Origin: Perognathus longimembris pacificus
Taxonomy: Eukaryota; Chordata; Mammalia; Rodentia; Heteromyidae
Assembly: GCF_023159225.1 (NCBI RefSeq)
Contig: NC_063188.1
Coordinates: forward strand, 13,537,086-13,601,085
Direction of reading: 5' to 3'
DNA length: 64,000 bases
Both the position numbers and the translations under genes were made by a program. Of the stretch, positions 10,588-22,432 are shown piece after piece (the stretch's first letter is position 1; every line of letters begins with the position of its first letter). The notes under the pieces are model-generated. The model did not search any database, was not told the origin of the DNA, and worked only from the letters and a program-made list of their open reading frames with translations.

Positions 10588-10711
10588 GTTCAAATATATT
10601 TTGTTGAAGTATAGTATACATGAAAAACACACAGATCATTAGTGTACAATTTAACGAAAATTTATATACTTATGAAACCATAATAAGAGCAAGAAACAGA
10701 ATATCCTCAAT
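10588..10711 (-). mobile_element. Old L1M fragment (part 1 of 2)
   Basis: Antisense L1M 3' region: TTGAAGTATAGTATACATGA ... GTGTACAATTTAACGAAAAT ... TATGAAACCATAATAAGAGC. It continues at 11155 after the LTR insertion. Confidence 0.6.
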
Positions 10712-11150
10712 TAGTATCTTATGGCTGCCATAAAAAATAATGATGTGAAGCAACAGAAATTTATTCCTTGATGGGTCTAGAGGGCAGAACTCTGAACTTA
10801 AGGTTCCAGCTAGACTCTGGAGAAGAATCCTTCCTGTCTCTTCTGGCTTTGGTGGCTCCAGGCCTTCCTTGGCTTGTGGCTATATCACTCAAAAACAAAA
10901 ACCTCAAACCAAAACCCTTTATGTGTGTCTTCACATGACTTTCTCCTTCTCCATCTTCTATGCCTTCATCGGGTCTGTCTCTCATAAGGACAATTTCACT
11001 GGATTGAGGGACCATCCATGTGATCTAAGATGGCTTCATCTTGAGATCCCTACCTTAATTACTTATACAGAGATCCTTTTCCCAAACAAGGCCGTATCCA
11101 CCATCTTTCTTGGGGCCACCATTCATTCTCCTGTATCTTTTATCCCTTAG
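10712..11150 (-). mobile_element. MLT1-like MaLR LTR (solo)
   Basis: Antisense solo LTR of the old ERVL-MaLR group. It shows the conserved order TGGCTGCCATAA, CAACAGAAATTTATT, GCCTTCCTTGGCTTGTGGC, CTCATAAGGACA and CCTTAATTACTTATACAGAG. No internal retroviral sequence is present. It splits an L1M; GTATCT flanks both sides as a possible short TSD. Confidence 0.7.
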
Positions 11151-11530
11151 CCTAACCATTTCCCTGGCAAAGGCAATCATTGATTTCTAGCAGCATAGAT
11201 TAGCTTTGCCTGTATTTGAACTTTGTATAAATGGACTCACACAAATGATTCTCTCTTGTCTAGCTTGATGTCCAGCAACATCCTCATGAGATTTATCTAC
11301 ATGGTTACTTGTAGCTGCCTAGCATTCATTCTCATTGCTGTATAGTATTCACTAAATGATGTTATTACAATATCATTTCCATTCTTAATAAGTCTTTGGC
11401 TTATTGTCAGTGTTGGTCATTATGAATAATGTTGTTACTGATATTTCTGTACTTATATCTTGGAGCACACATGCAGGTCGAGTACAGCTAGAAGTGATAT
11501 TGCTGAGTCTTAGGATGTGTATCTAGTCGT
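11151..11530 (-). mobile_element. Old L1M fragment (part 2 of 2)
   Basis: Antisense L1M: CATAGATTAGCTTTGCCTGT, TATAAATGGACTCACAC, TGCTGTATAGTATTCACTAA and GTCATTATGAATAATGTTG, in the order expected as the continuation of 10588-10711. Confidence 0.7.
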
Positions 11531-11953
11531 CTTAGATAATGACAAACAATTATAAAATTTAAAACATAGAATAAGTCTTTGAAATCAAGACCAGATACTT
11601 TGTTTAAGTCAAACTAAATCCCCAATCCACTAATTAAAGAGCCACTCTTTCTCATGGTTGTAGACCTTTTGACTTGAGAAGACTGTCGTTCTGCCTCGAG
11701 CACGCCATCCAGATGCTGAGCCAAAGCCGTACTGTATTGCTATTGTCACATCACACAAGTGAAAGAGTGCTTGCTGATATTGACCATGGGAACAGGCAAG
11801 AAGCAAATGGCGTGGCCACCATGTTAGCTGGAATTCATCAGTTCCCTCCTTGCAGTTAAGCCCTAAGAAGTCAACTGGTTCTGGATTAAGTGTCTTAGGC
11901 AGGCTTTCTCATCCTCACTTTTGTGGGCATGGGAACATTATTACTTTGTTTGC
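11531..11953. other. No recognisable feature
   Basis: Unique-looking DNA. The open frame at 11674-11859 has no domain or family resemblance I can name. Confidence 0.5.
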
Positions 11954-11954
11954 T

Positions 11955-12037
11955 TGTTTATGTGGTGCTGGGGATGAAACCCAGAGCCTCACACATGCTA
12001 GGCAGAGCTCCATCCTTGAGATACTGTATCAGCTGCT
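11955..12037 (-). mobile_element. ID-like SINE
   Basis: Antisense tRNA-derived unit: GTGGTGCTGGGGATGAAACCCAG then CACATGCTAGGCAGAG. Confidence 0.7.
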
Positions 12038-13544
12038 GGAAGCTTTCATTTAAGGAAGTGTCAGTTTTTAACTGAGTCCTTTTTTTTTGTTCTGGGCCTG
12101 AGCTATGGAAAAGTAAAAGCTGCTCAAAACCATGGAGAACAGAAAAGAATTTACCAAGATAACTTCCCCTCACATCCTGCTCTCTTTCTCCCTGTGTGTG
12201 TGTGTGTGTGTGTGTTTTAAAAACATCATTTCGTGTACGTAAGCCACTGCTTCATCTCGTTATTTTACAAGGAACTTCAGTTTCCCCAGGAAGAGATGAA
12301 CATAAACTGAACATTTCATGTCACTGTTCCCACGATTCTTTAAAAAAAAACAACAACAAAAAAAACCTATGTGTCTGTAATACCACGACTTAAAACATCT
12401 CTTGTCGATAAAGTATTCTTTTACTTCAGGATAACAAAGGCAACTGAATCTATAATGATAAATTTCCCACACATTTTGAACCTGAATTGTTCATATAGAT
12501 TGTGAGGTATGTTTGATTCCAACCATATTTCCCCACATATTTTTTTTTGCCTTTTGGATCTCCTAATTATTCCATTCTGTGCAATACCATCTGTCTTGCT
12601 GAGGGACAATTATGTCTAAACAAATCAACAGGTTTTGCGTCATTGTCTAAGTACGAGGAGGAATCAGTCTGGTACTTTGGTGGAAATGAAGAACTCTAAA
12701 TCTCACATTGGGAATGCCTCCTCTCTCACTCCCCTGGAAGCTAATATTCATAATTTGTGGTGCCTCAAACAAAGCCAAATGAATTTTGGAAAGGTCAGTG
12801 GGAAAAGGACTGGGGTGGGGCTTTCCCAGAGAATGCTTGAGCCTTTGCTCCATGAGCTATCTGCTCATCTGGACAGTTTGTCCTTCACGTGGAGGTTGGA
12901 GAAAAGAGTGGCAGTAATTCTCTCTTGGTAACCTGATCCCAGAAATGGTGGGAGAAGCTGGAAATCTGGGCTATTTTTTCAATTGAGAGCCATCAGATAT
13001 TGAGAATTAACCTGTTTGAATCCCACTAACATTAAAGTGAAGTCAGGAACCTTGGAGAATGAGAACATTATCTCTGGGAAGAAAACAACATAGAATTCTC
13101 TGCCTTGTGTCTTATGTTCATGAGAACTGTCGACGTGTTTCAAATCATCAAATACCTCGCACTGGGAAAGTGCTTCTCCCTCAAGAACTTACTGACATTA
13201 TTGTTAGTACACCACTTTCCAACAATAATTGACCTTTGCTTCTTTTCTGTGTTTGCTTTTTTGTCACCCCTCCTTCCATTCTCACTCCTTGCCCTCCCTC
13301 ATTTATGTTCTCTTTCTAAGTTTATTTCTTCACTCAAAGATGTGGCCAAAAAAACCCCTGATGGCTCTCAGGGTTATAAAGCAGCTCAAGTCTGCGGGTC
13401 TGAGGACAACCAGCAATTCTGAGAAATCAATACGTCCCTGATGATGCTTGTTTTTCCTCTATGATTGTGTTTGCTCACCTTATCTGTGTCACCACATTCT
13501 TTCTGCAGACATGTACATTTCTAAATTAGTTCATTCTGAGCTTA
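12038..13544. other. Repeat-poor stretch
   Basis: A short (TG)11 tract lies at 12193-12215. Open frames at 12635-12931 and 13105-13441 have no known domain, and their codon pattern looks random. Otherwise unique-looking. Confidence 0.5.
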
Positions 13545-13558
13545 TGTCTGCCTTCAGC

Positions 13559-13780
13559 CAGACACGGGTGGCTCACACTTAGAGCTGATCAGGAGGATGA
13601 GATCTGAAGATCACAGTCCAAAGCCAATCTGGGCAGGAAAAATTCATGAGATTCTTATCTCCAATTAACCACCCCAAATCCTGAGCTATGACTCAAGTGG
13701 TGGACTGCCAGCCTTGAGCAGAAATGGCTAAGTGACAGAGCCCAGACCCTGAGTTCAAGCCCCAGGACCTCCTACCAAAG
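13559..13780 (+). mobile_element. Type A SINE with perfect TSD
   Basis: Plus-strand copy with full head, linker (TTATCTCCAATTAACCACC) and Geo unit (GAGTTCAAGCCCCAGGACC). Perfect 14-bp TSD TGTCTGCCTTCAGC at 13545-13558 and 13781-13794, which fixes the ends of this family directly. Confidence 0.92.
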
Positions 13781-13794
13781 TGTCTGCCTTCAGC

Positions 13795-15830
13795 TGACTA
13801 ACTCCAATTTGCTTGGTAACTCAATCATTGAAAAGGGACCAGAGCAAAGAAGATGACTATCCCCGAGTCTTGATTATCCATAGACCCCACTGGCTTTGCC
13901 ATATGCTTTGGTGTGTAGGGACATTGTATACTTCTTTCCCCTATAGCTTCCCAAGCAATATCAAGGGGCAAGGGTAAAGGAACCCAGCATTGTAGTTGGG
14001 AGTCAGTGGTGCTCCCAGGCAGGTGGCTAGGTGCACACACTTCCTGGCCTCTCCTTTGGGCTCTATACAAAACTCCAGCAATCAGCTAATCACAAGGAAA
14101 ATGTGTATGCAGAAATGTCACAAGTAGCTAGGTAGGTGACTTTCTTCAGAATTCACCCCCCCCCCTCTCTCTGAGCTGCCATCTAGTACTGGCTATAACA
14201 AGCAACACCAGTTAACACCCTAGATTGGCTTGGAATTATGAATGGAAGGAAGGGAGATCCCCATGCAAGCAAGCAGCTGTCCCTTTGGTTAATTATTGGG
14301 ATCCACGAGCCCATCCCTATTGCCAGGGCTCCAGTGTGGAGATGATGAAATAGGTGATTAAGGGACTTGGAGGCCAGTCCACACTGCAGCTTTGTCTGGA
14401 GTGTTCCAATGACAAGTGTTATTAGTCCACTAATCATAACATTGCCTGCAGTGGAATTTCCTTGGGAAGGAATGGGGCAGCGCCTCTATGCCAGAGGGCT
14501 GCGCAGCATGAAAATACTAACACATCACAATTGGCTGTTCTGTGGGAAGGCAATTCCAACATCCGATTCAGGAAATAGGTCACCAGGCTGTGAGATGCGC
14601 TGCTATTTTGATTTACTTCCTTCAACTTGCAGTTTTGAATACACTTCCCTCTGAGTAGAAGCAAACTCCTAGGCATTTGCTGGCCTGTGGAATGCCACAG
14701 GAGGAAGATACAAGCAGGTTGTGAAAACAGAGGCAGGGATTTCCTGTGCTCCATCTTGCTGAAACCACTGGCTTCTAGCAGTCAGACATGATGACCTTCA
14801 AGCTACTCCTCCACTTGGCCCCTTTCTGTGGAGTCTCCCACAGGTGTGAGGCCATGGCTTGTAGGAGCCTTGCAGCTGTGCCTGCCAGACAACAAATGTT
14901 GAGTGAGATAATGAAAAGATACAAATGGGTTGGAGGGGGCCAGAGCCTTCTCTTAATGAGCATAGCAAAGCTTCCATTTCCAAGGGTCTTGGACAAGATG
15001 TACCATTTGGAGTATTGTACTTCTTGCTCAGGCTGTTAGGACCAGCTGTTGGATTCAGAGACCACCCCTGTTGGGGTTAGGGCCCCAGCCAACCTTTCCT
15101 TTAATTCTATACTTATGGTCACTTGGGCCTTGAGAACCAGGAATTGGAGGGGGGACTCGAGGACTCTGTCACCAAACAGTTGCCTTTTCTTTCCTGGATC
15201 AGTCTAAAGTTCCTCCTGATTTGTTCCCTAAACCCTAGCAGTTGTCTGCCACCTTGGTGTGTCAGCAAATGATGTCTGTGTGCCCGCTGCTATGTACAGA
15301 TGTCATGTCACACAGAGCTTATATGCCACCATTTTTTTTAAAAAAAAAGATAGATGATCCGAACTGGAGGCTCTAAAATGACCCCCTTAAAACGCCTTTT
15401 GTTTTTAACCATTCAACTGCTGGATAATTCTGAGTTCACAACATCTTTCGTAGCTAGTGGCATGTTCTATTTTCTTGGGACTTAATTTCTAGGCTTCAAC
15501 TCACCTGCCCAGAGATACCATACCAGCAATGTCTTTTAGGGAATGGAAAGGTCATACTGGTAGTGTCTTGAGGCATTGAGGTTCAGAGGAAGAGACCGAA
15601 GACTTGGGTCTCTTGGTGAATAAGATCAGAGGGCCTCACTAGTCTCTAGTCACTAGTCTCTGTCTCTCTGTCTCTGAGATTTCTGTTTCTATCATTCTGT
15701 GTCTTTTTCTCTCTTCCACTACTGCTTATGACCTGTCTAGGCCAATTGGAAAGGGGCATCTTTGTGACAAATTCCCCTAGAGAATCTATTTCTTTAGGCT
15801 CTGGAATTGAATGTCACTGTCCTTTAGAGT
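13795..15830. other. Repeat-poor 2-kb stretch
   Basis: No SINE or LINE recognised. Open frames of 80-106 codons overlap on both strands (14183-14754, 14775-15039) without splice context or domain. A C10 run sits near 14157-14166 and complementary T8/A8 runs near 15333-15348. Confidence 0.45.
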
Positions 15831-15844
15831 TCTAAGCAGTCTGT

Positions 15845-16245
15845 CTGGGCTCATGCCTGTAATCCTACATAGTCAGGAGGCTGAGATCTGACAATCAAGG
15901 CTCAGAGGCATCCTAGGCAGACAAATGTATGAGGCTCTTATCTCCAATTAACCACCAAAAAAGCCAGGCATGGAGCTGTGGCTCAAGTGCCAGCCTTGAG
16001 TAAAAACGAGCTAAGGAACTGTTTGGTGTAAGTGAACTGAACACCTCATGGGGGGAAAGGGAAAGGGGGAGGAGAGAGGGGTGGTATGGGGGACGAGGTA
16101 ACAAACAGTACAAGAAATGTATCCAATGCCTAACTTATGAAACTGTAACCTCTCTGTACATCAGTTTGATAATAAAATTTTGGGAAAAAAAAAAGAGCTA
16201 AGGGACAGCATTCTGTCTGTGCACTGGCACAAAATAAAATAAATT
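15845..16245 (+). mobile_element. Type A SINE interrupted by L1
   Basis: Head 15845-15950, linker and start of the Geo unit to 16019; the rest of Geo resumes at 16195 (GGGACAGCATTCTGTC ... CTGGCACAAAATAAAAT). SINE TSD TCTAAGCAGTCTGT (15831-15844) versus TCTAAGTAGTCTGT (16246-16259), one mismatch. Confidence 0.9.
16020..16194 (+). mobile_element. Truncated L1 3' end nested in SINE
   Basis: About 175 bp: GGTGTAAGTGAACTGAACAC, a G-rich polypurine tract (16048-16095), CAAGAAATGTATCCAATGCC, AATAAAATTTTGGG and an A-tail. TSD GAGCTAAGGAAC (16008-16019) versus GAGCTAAGGGAC (16195-16206) shows insertion into the SINE's right unit. Confidence 0.93.
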
Positions 16246-16261
16246 TCTAAGTAGTCTGTTG

Positions 16262-16384
16262 TTCCTCTGTAGTCCAGCTACTATGTATCTGGCTGGCCTC
16301 ACGGCCTTAAATTTGCCACACACACCCCCTTGTATTGCCCTCCCCAGTGCTGGGATTATAGGTATGTGCTACGTTGCTTGGCTC
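16262..16384 (-). mobile_element. B1-like SINE
   Basis: Antisense: TGGCTGGCCTCACGGCCTT, CCCCAGTGCTGGGATTATAGG, ATGTGCTACGTTGCTTGGC. Typical rodent B1 order. Confidence 0.7.
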
Positions 16385-18389
16385 TGTGCATTCTCTTTCT
16401 TTAAAAAAAAAAAATCTTTAGAGCACAGGTTGTCACAATTAAGTAACTGGAGTCAAATTTATAGGCACAACAGACCTAGGGCATGACTATTGCGGATCCT
16501 GCAGAGACAAGGGAGAGATATGACTCAAAAACCATGAGAGTGAGCCCCTCGGAGGTATCTGGTTGACCGTGGGGCTGAGTGGTTACAGAGGTTCTCATGT
16601 GAGCTGAGCTGGAATTTGCTTCCCAGCTGTGCTGCTTGCTAGCTGTGGGGCCAGGCAAGTTCCTGCGACCCTTGTTCACCCACCCTCCGGATGGAAACAA
16701 GAATTCCTTATGCAAAAGGATTGGAAAGATTAAAGCAGCAACTCCCAGTGCTATGCTTTCTCAGTCCAGTGCTGGAAATGAGTAAAGTGGTCACTAAATG
16801 TTGACTTTTCTCATTATGAAAATCACCTTCTTGGCTTTGTTGTCTCATTTCCTGTTTAACAGTAACTGGAGGAGCCTCCTTCCCCCCTCCCCCCGCCCCC
16901 ACCAGTGGAGTCTGGCTATTTTTGAGGCTCCATTTGGAATGGGATGGCCCCAGCAGTCTAGAGAGGGGGTGGGAGGGGAGTAGGGAGGGCGGCATTATTC
17001 TCTGGGTTGCAGCTGTGGCAGCCAGTACAGTATCCCCCCACATGGCAGATGAATCAAGCTGAGGGCCAGATCTGGGCTGTGGGCCAGAGGCTCCCCACCC
17101 TGATTTATAGTGTGGACAGAGATGTGGGTGTTTGGTGAATATATTTTGATGATGATAAAAAAAAAAGAGGAGGAAAAAAAAACCCACACCATTCCTTTTT
17201 AAAAAAAAAAAAAAAAAACTAATGTGCTGAAGAAGGAGGCTGGGGCCTATCCGCAAGGTTAGAGCAGTTTGACTGTCCGCAGTAGCAACTAGTTGGAAAA
17301 AAGGCCTGTGAAAGAGCAGCGCGGGAGAGGCCGGGCCCCGTGGCCAGCAGTGAATTGTGAATGAGCCCCCTGTATGCCAGCTATTGGTGGCAGATTAAGC
17401 TTACTGTCCCCTCTGCAGGTGTGCACTAGGGGAACTTGGTCTGCATTTTAACTCCTGCAAAGCCCCAAGAGGAGAGAAAGTATGTACTGGGCTCGCTGGG
17501 CTCTGGGAAGAGTCTGTGTCCCACACTTTCCCAGGACTCAGTTATCTAGAAACCAGCAAGGCTTTGCTATGGAGGTCAGGCCTAGGTCATCACCAACAGG
17601 CAGAGCACAATAGGCTAAGTGTGGGAAGGCCGCCTAGATAGAGTTGGGGGGAAAAAACCCCCTCATCTCGACGATTTATTCTTAACTTTCAACCCAATAG
17701 ATTTGAGAAGGTTCCCAAACTATGGACTTGAGGAAGCTCTGTGGAAACAGGGAGGCTGAACAGGGACTGGGGGAGGGGGTGGGCTCCCTCTGGAATGTTC
17801 TCCCTCCGGGACAAGGCAAAGCCAGGCACAGCCTTCCTTGTTTTCCTCAGGAAATGTCAGGCACAGCTGCTCTGGCTTACTGTATTTCATCTGCAAAAAG
17901 AACCTCAAGCAGGTTTCCTAAGGCCCATACAGGTCTTTGAAGACAAGAGATTTATTCTCTAAAGGTGAGGCCATTAGACAGATCTTGTGCCGCAGTGCAC
18001 AGCACATAAAATCACATCGGTCAGCAGCCATTTTTTTTCCCCAAGAGAAGGGCAGTGAACACTCTTATGCCAATAACCTGTAGTATCTGACACGTACAAT
18101 CTGCTCCTCACCTTGCCTCACACGGCTCCCAGCTGCAGAACTTGGGCCTAGAGTTCTTCCCTGCTGCCCTACTTTATCAGGTCCATGTTTGCACTTACGC
18201 TTCTGTTCCTTCTGGAATCCTCTAGCCCTGTGATATAAGTTAAAGCCTCCATGTCCTATCACATGGCCAGTTCTCTGAAGGAATAACACCAGGTAGCCAT
18301 CGACAAACCTTTCCCGCCTTCATTATTCTTGCCCTGTGTGAGGCTCTTGGGCAAATACTGCCTGCCTGCACATCCTCATGAACTCTAAA

Positions 18390-18405
18390 TCTCCCCCTAG
18401 TGTCC
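18390..18405 (-). promoter_or_regulatory. Possible CTCF-type motif
   Basis: The reverse complement reads GGACACTAGGGGGAGA, close to the CTCF core CACTAGGGGGC except that the final C is A. One motif match without accessibility data, so low confidence. Confidence 0.25.
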
Positions 18406-18855
18406 AGAGGACCAAGAAAACCTGAGCAACAGAAGCCTGCAGGTCAAAGGTAAGTGTCTTTGTTGGGCCCTTCTTTCTGACTTAACACAAGTGGGGAATA
18501 GCTTTTTCTTTTCTTTTTTCAAATACCTCTTTTAGGTATTCATCAAGACATAGTATCTGCCATCCTAAGGCCAACCTTTGGTCACTTTTGGGGGATATAG
18601 AAACGTCCCCTACCCACCCCCAACAGACAAAGTTTCTTCTGCTATAAGCCCTGCCCTACAAGTTCTCTGCTTTCTATCTAGAATGAGAGCTAAGACTGCA
18701 TGAGAGGGTTCTGGTCTGTATCACTTGGGGCTGGCCCCTTGCAGGGAGAAGGTGACAAACACCCATGAAGTGAACTAAAAGGGCTTCTCAGGCTCTTCTT
18801 TTTTGAATTCCTCACTTCCTGCTTCAGACAAAGCTCAACAAAGAATGTGTGTATG

Positions 18856-18903
18856 GTGTGTGTGTGTGTGTATGCGTGCACGTGCACACGCGCACACACA
18901 CAT
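18856..18903. repeat. TG/CA quasi-palindrome
   Basis: TG array switching to a CA array through GTGCACGTGCAC, centred at 18881/18882 with about 20-bp arms and about 17 of 20 positions paired. Confidence 0.9.
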
Positions 18904-20424
18904 CATAGCAAGACAATGTACACAGGACCCTTGTTTATTCATTTTTCTTGGGAAGAAAATGGAATGTGTGTCTATTCTCAGCAGCATTAGGAAGCAGCTG
19001 TGGGATTTCCTTACCTACCTCTTCCCAGCTTGCTCAGAATCCTTTTCTAACAGTTAGGTTTGAGAGAGATAATTATGAAGTGGAATTTCTGCCTTCTGAC
19101 TACCTTCTACTTGGCCCACAAAAAAAAAACAGTATTCACTTGATATTTGGGGATATTGCACATAATCTTAGCAGATAAGGATGGCAGGCCATTCCTGACT
19201 CATGATGATGGTGTTTCATTCTAACAAAGGTCATGGTTTCTCCTCCCCATCAGTCATTCTTTGATGATCCTGGCAACAGCTAAACTTGTCACTACTTGGG
19301 ATAGCCCTAGCTCAACATTTGAAGAGCTTCTGCTAGAGCCCAGGCTTCATGAAGCTTGAGATTTCTTTGAGATCCTGCTTTAAAATAGGATACACATGGT
19401 GGGTACTTGTCCCTCACCCCCCCCCCCCAATCCTGGGAAGTGACTTGGTTAGAAGTGTACTGGAACCCATTTACAGGCTGAATATGCTAATTATAAATGT
19501 TTCTCATCTTGACATTAAAGCAAATCTGGGAAGCCTAAGAGTTGGCAGCCCTAGTTTGCTGTTAGTGCTATGCTACTGTACTGGCTAGGCAGTCATAAAT
19601 TGCTATCACTTTGAAAAGTAGTCCCCAGCCCCGCTTTGTCCTTTAGCCCAAATTGATATGACTTGATGGTCCAGTCCTGGGCTACTCAGATGTTGGGTTG
19701 CATTTCTGTTTGAAGCTACACACAGACTGGAGGGTTATTATGATATAGGACCATTATGAAGTAAGGTACGGCCTGGGGATCCAGCTTCCTAGGCTGTAAC
19801 CTCACTGATACCTTGCCCCTAATGGTTAGAAGTCAGTTGTCTAGTTATTTCGTTTTCTTAACTCGAATCCTGGTTCTGTGTTCCACTCTCTCTGTAGATC
19901 CTTGCTAAAGAATTCAAGTGTGTGCAAGTTAGAGGTTTTCTTAAGATCCTGGGGTATGCCTTGCAGGCATTTGTGCATAATAACAGGAGTTTCCAGGAGG
20001 CACAAGGCCCCAGTGAATGGAGACCACAGTGCTAGCACCACAACCCACAGAGATGACAGTTTTGACTGCATCTCCTCAGAAGCTGCTGTGAGAACTTCAG
20101 GCACCGGGGGGAATTATTGATTTCCCAGTGCCCCAGAAATCCTACCAAATCGATGACACTTGGTCTCTAATTACCTGGTACCAATGGCTCTTACAAGGTG
20201 ATAAGCTTCTGGTCTTATGAAGTACAAAATGGCACATATGCCCTTATAGTCTAGACAAGAAAGCTGAAGGCTTCACTCAGCATTTCTACAGTTTGGATTA
20301 GCTTTCATTGGATTGAAATGTCTCAAAAATAAGGACTCAACATTCTATTGACCAAAAACACCCCATAAATTTGAGGATCAAATCCAACCAATAGCCCATT
20401 TATTTGCTCACTTTTAAACATTGA

Positions 20425-20575
20425 GTATTTTATATTTAGCACTGAACCTGTGTCAGGCACAGTGCTAAGCCTTTATATCATAGGTAAGTACAATTATAGT
20501 CCCATTGTATAGACAAACAAACAGACTCAGACAGGTTAATCTATGTTTCAGGGCTCTGAAGCAGAGGCACTGGAA
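20425..20575 (-). mobile_element. MIR SINE
   Basis: Antisense MIR: TGTGTCAGGCACAGTGCTAAGC, TCCCATTGTATAGACAAAC, ACTCAGACAGGTTAAT and AGAGGCACTGGAATTAAA, in the usual order. Confidence 0.75.
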
Positions 20576-21444
20576 TTAAAACATAATGTAGCATGGGACA
20601 TAGATTTTGAAGGCAGGCTGTGGAAATAGGTCTTGTTTTAAAAACATATGTATAAAATTAAATGTTATTTTTTATAAGTGTTCTCTGGGGGTGACATTGT
20701 CTTCACCTGACAATAACTGTGTAGCTCAGAGGTGTGGTTTAATAGAAAGAGCTAGATATGAAAGCCATCAGCATAGAGAAGGCAAGTGAAGCAGGAGAAC
20801 CAGCCAGAAAAGTATTGCTCAAGATGTTGCTGCCGTCAAAAGCAGAGCAAAGTTCAGGCCAAAGAACTTCCTCAATTTCCTCCTCCATTTAGCTGCACAG
20901 CAAAGCTAAAAGTCCATATCCAAAGGCTGTTCACTCCTTCCTTGATCCCTTTGTCTCTCTTCACAGGAAGATAGGGGTTGTTTCCCAGGTAGGGGGTAAC
21001 AGGATGATCTCAGGAACTTGAGGGAGTGGTAATCCATAGCTAACTGAGTCAATACTGGGATGAACAGACAACTCAGACTTTGTGCAGCTACTGATCCTGG
21101 ACCAATTACTCCAAAGGACCTCACCTAAAAAGTCTTTCCTATTCAAAAACTGGAATGTGTCTGTGAGGATGTGTCCAGAGCAGTGACTCACAAAGATTAT
21201 CCAGCTCCAAAATACTAACATTTATCTAGTGTAGATCTCTAATGTGCTCCTTTCTCTACCATGGAACATCAGTCTTTCTGGGTAACACAACAACTTCCTT
21301 TTTGGCTCGCTACATGTGCACAATCAAATCATCTCTATGGAAACAATATCATAGGGACTTGTAAGCTCTACCTTAGCCCTCTGTTTCAAGAATCTGGAAC
21401 AAAAGGATCCAATCTGTGAAATTTCAGCAGATATCAGCCAATCT
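20576..21444. other. No recognisable feature
   Basis: Unique-looking DNA. Overlapping 62-86-codon frames at 20786-21221 show no domain. Confidence 0.5.
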
Positions 21445-21456
21445 CGTGTGTGTGTG

Positions 21457-21497
<41 letters not shown>

Positions 21498-21506
21498 CAC
21501 ATGTGT
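21445..21506 (+). repeat. (GT)n microsatellite
   Basis: GT array with one interruption (GATG), next to the 3' end of an antisense type A SINE. Confidence 0.96.
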
Positions 21507-21717
21507 CAGTCCTGGCTTGAACTCAGGACTTGGGTGCCAAAAGCTCAAAGCTACTGCTCCAGGACCTGAGGCACAGCTCTACTTCTGATTTTCTGGTAGT
21601 TAATTGGAGATAAGAGTCTCATGAACTTTCCTGCCTGGGATGGCTTCAGACTGCTATCCCCAGATCTCAGTCTCCTGAGTACCTAGTATTACAGGCATGA
21701 GCCAACCATGCCCAGCT
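21507..21717 (-). mobile_element. Type A SINE
   Basis: Antisense: CAGTCCTGGCTTGAACTCAGG, TTAATTGGAGATAAGAGTC, TCAGTCTCCTGAGTACC, ending ATGCCCAGCT. Confidence 0.87.
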
Positions 21718-21884
21718 AATAAAGAGCTATTTGAGAGAAGGTATGTGCCTAGAAATCCCAACACATAGTACTAGTGTTGAGAATTACACCCCTGACCATT
21801 TGGGAACTAATATCTATAGCTTCTGGCAATGTCTCAGCCACCATGACATGATCAAGAAGAAATAGGCATGGTCTCTAGAGCCCC

Positions 21885-22085
21885 TGTCTAGAGTCACATT
21901 CCAGCTCTGTAATTTACTACCTGTGGGACATGGTACATGATATGTTACTAAATGCTCGGTGCCTTTGTGTCCTCATTCTGTACACAACTCGATGGTTGTT
22001 ATACTTAATTCACATGTTCTTATGTGGGTAATGTTAGATTACTTGAAAAAATATGTATGTTTAGCACAGTGCTTGTCCAAGTGGG
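21885..22085 (+). mobile_element. MIR SINE
   Basis: Sense MIR: TTCCAGCTCTGTAATTTACTACCTGTGGGA, then TTTGTGTCCTCATTCTGTA and TTTAGCACAGTGCTTG. Confidence 0.72.
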
Positions 22086-22167
22086 TTGCACTTAATGAAT
22101 GGTATCTAGTCTTGCTATATCATTCAGATTCCTTAAATCCTTAAGTTACTTTGGAGAAACTTAATTT

Positions 22168-22419
22168 GTTTTTTTTTTTTTTTTTTGCCAGTCCTGAGAC
22201 TTGAGCTCTGAGCCTAGGCACTGTCTTTGAGCTTCTTTTTCCTCAGAGTGAGCACTGTATCATTTCAGCCACAGTACCACTTCCAGCTTTTTTTGGTGTG
22301 TTTATTGGAGATAAGAGTCTTACAGACTTTCCTGCCTGGACCGAGTTCAAACCATAATCTTAAGATCTCAGCGTCCTGAGTAACCAGGATAACATGTGTG
22401 AGCTACCAGTGCCTGGCTT
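22168..22419 (-). mobile_element. Type A SINE
   Basis: Antisense with T20-class run at the tail, GCCAGTCCTGAGACTTGAGC, linker TTTATTGGAGATAAGAGTC and a head ending CAGTGCCTGGCTT. Confidence 0.87.
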
Positions 22420-22432
22420 AAACTTAGTTCTT

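Larger units (their letters stand above)
16385..20424. other. Longest repeat-poor stretch (about 4 kb)
   Basis: Almost no recognisable interspersed repeats. It holds A/T runs (17159-17218), a TG/CA quasi-palindrome (18862-18901) and a C11 run (near 19419-19429). A minus-strand 182-codon frame (16708-17256) is carried by T/A runs and shows no domain. The stretch could be conserved non-coding or intronic sequence of a nearby gene, but nothing here proves an exon. Confidence 0.45.

Noticed and set aside
16708..17256. Minus-strand 182-codon open frame, the longest apart from the L1 frame
   Set aside because: Opened by A/T runs (poly-Phe), no domain, no splice or promoter context, no coding-like composition.
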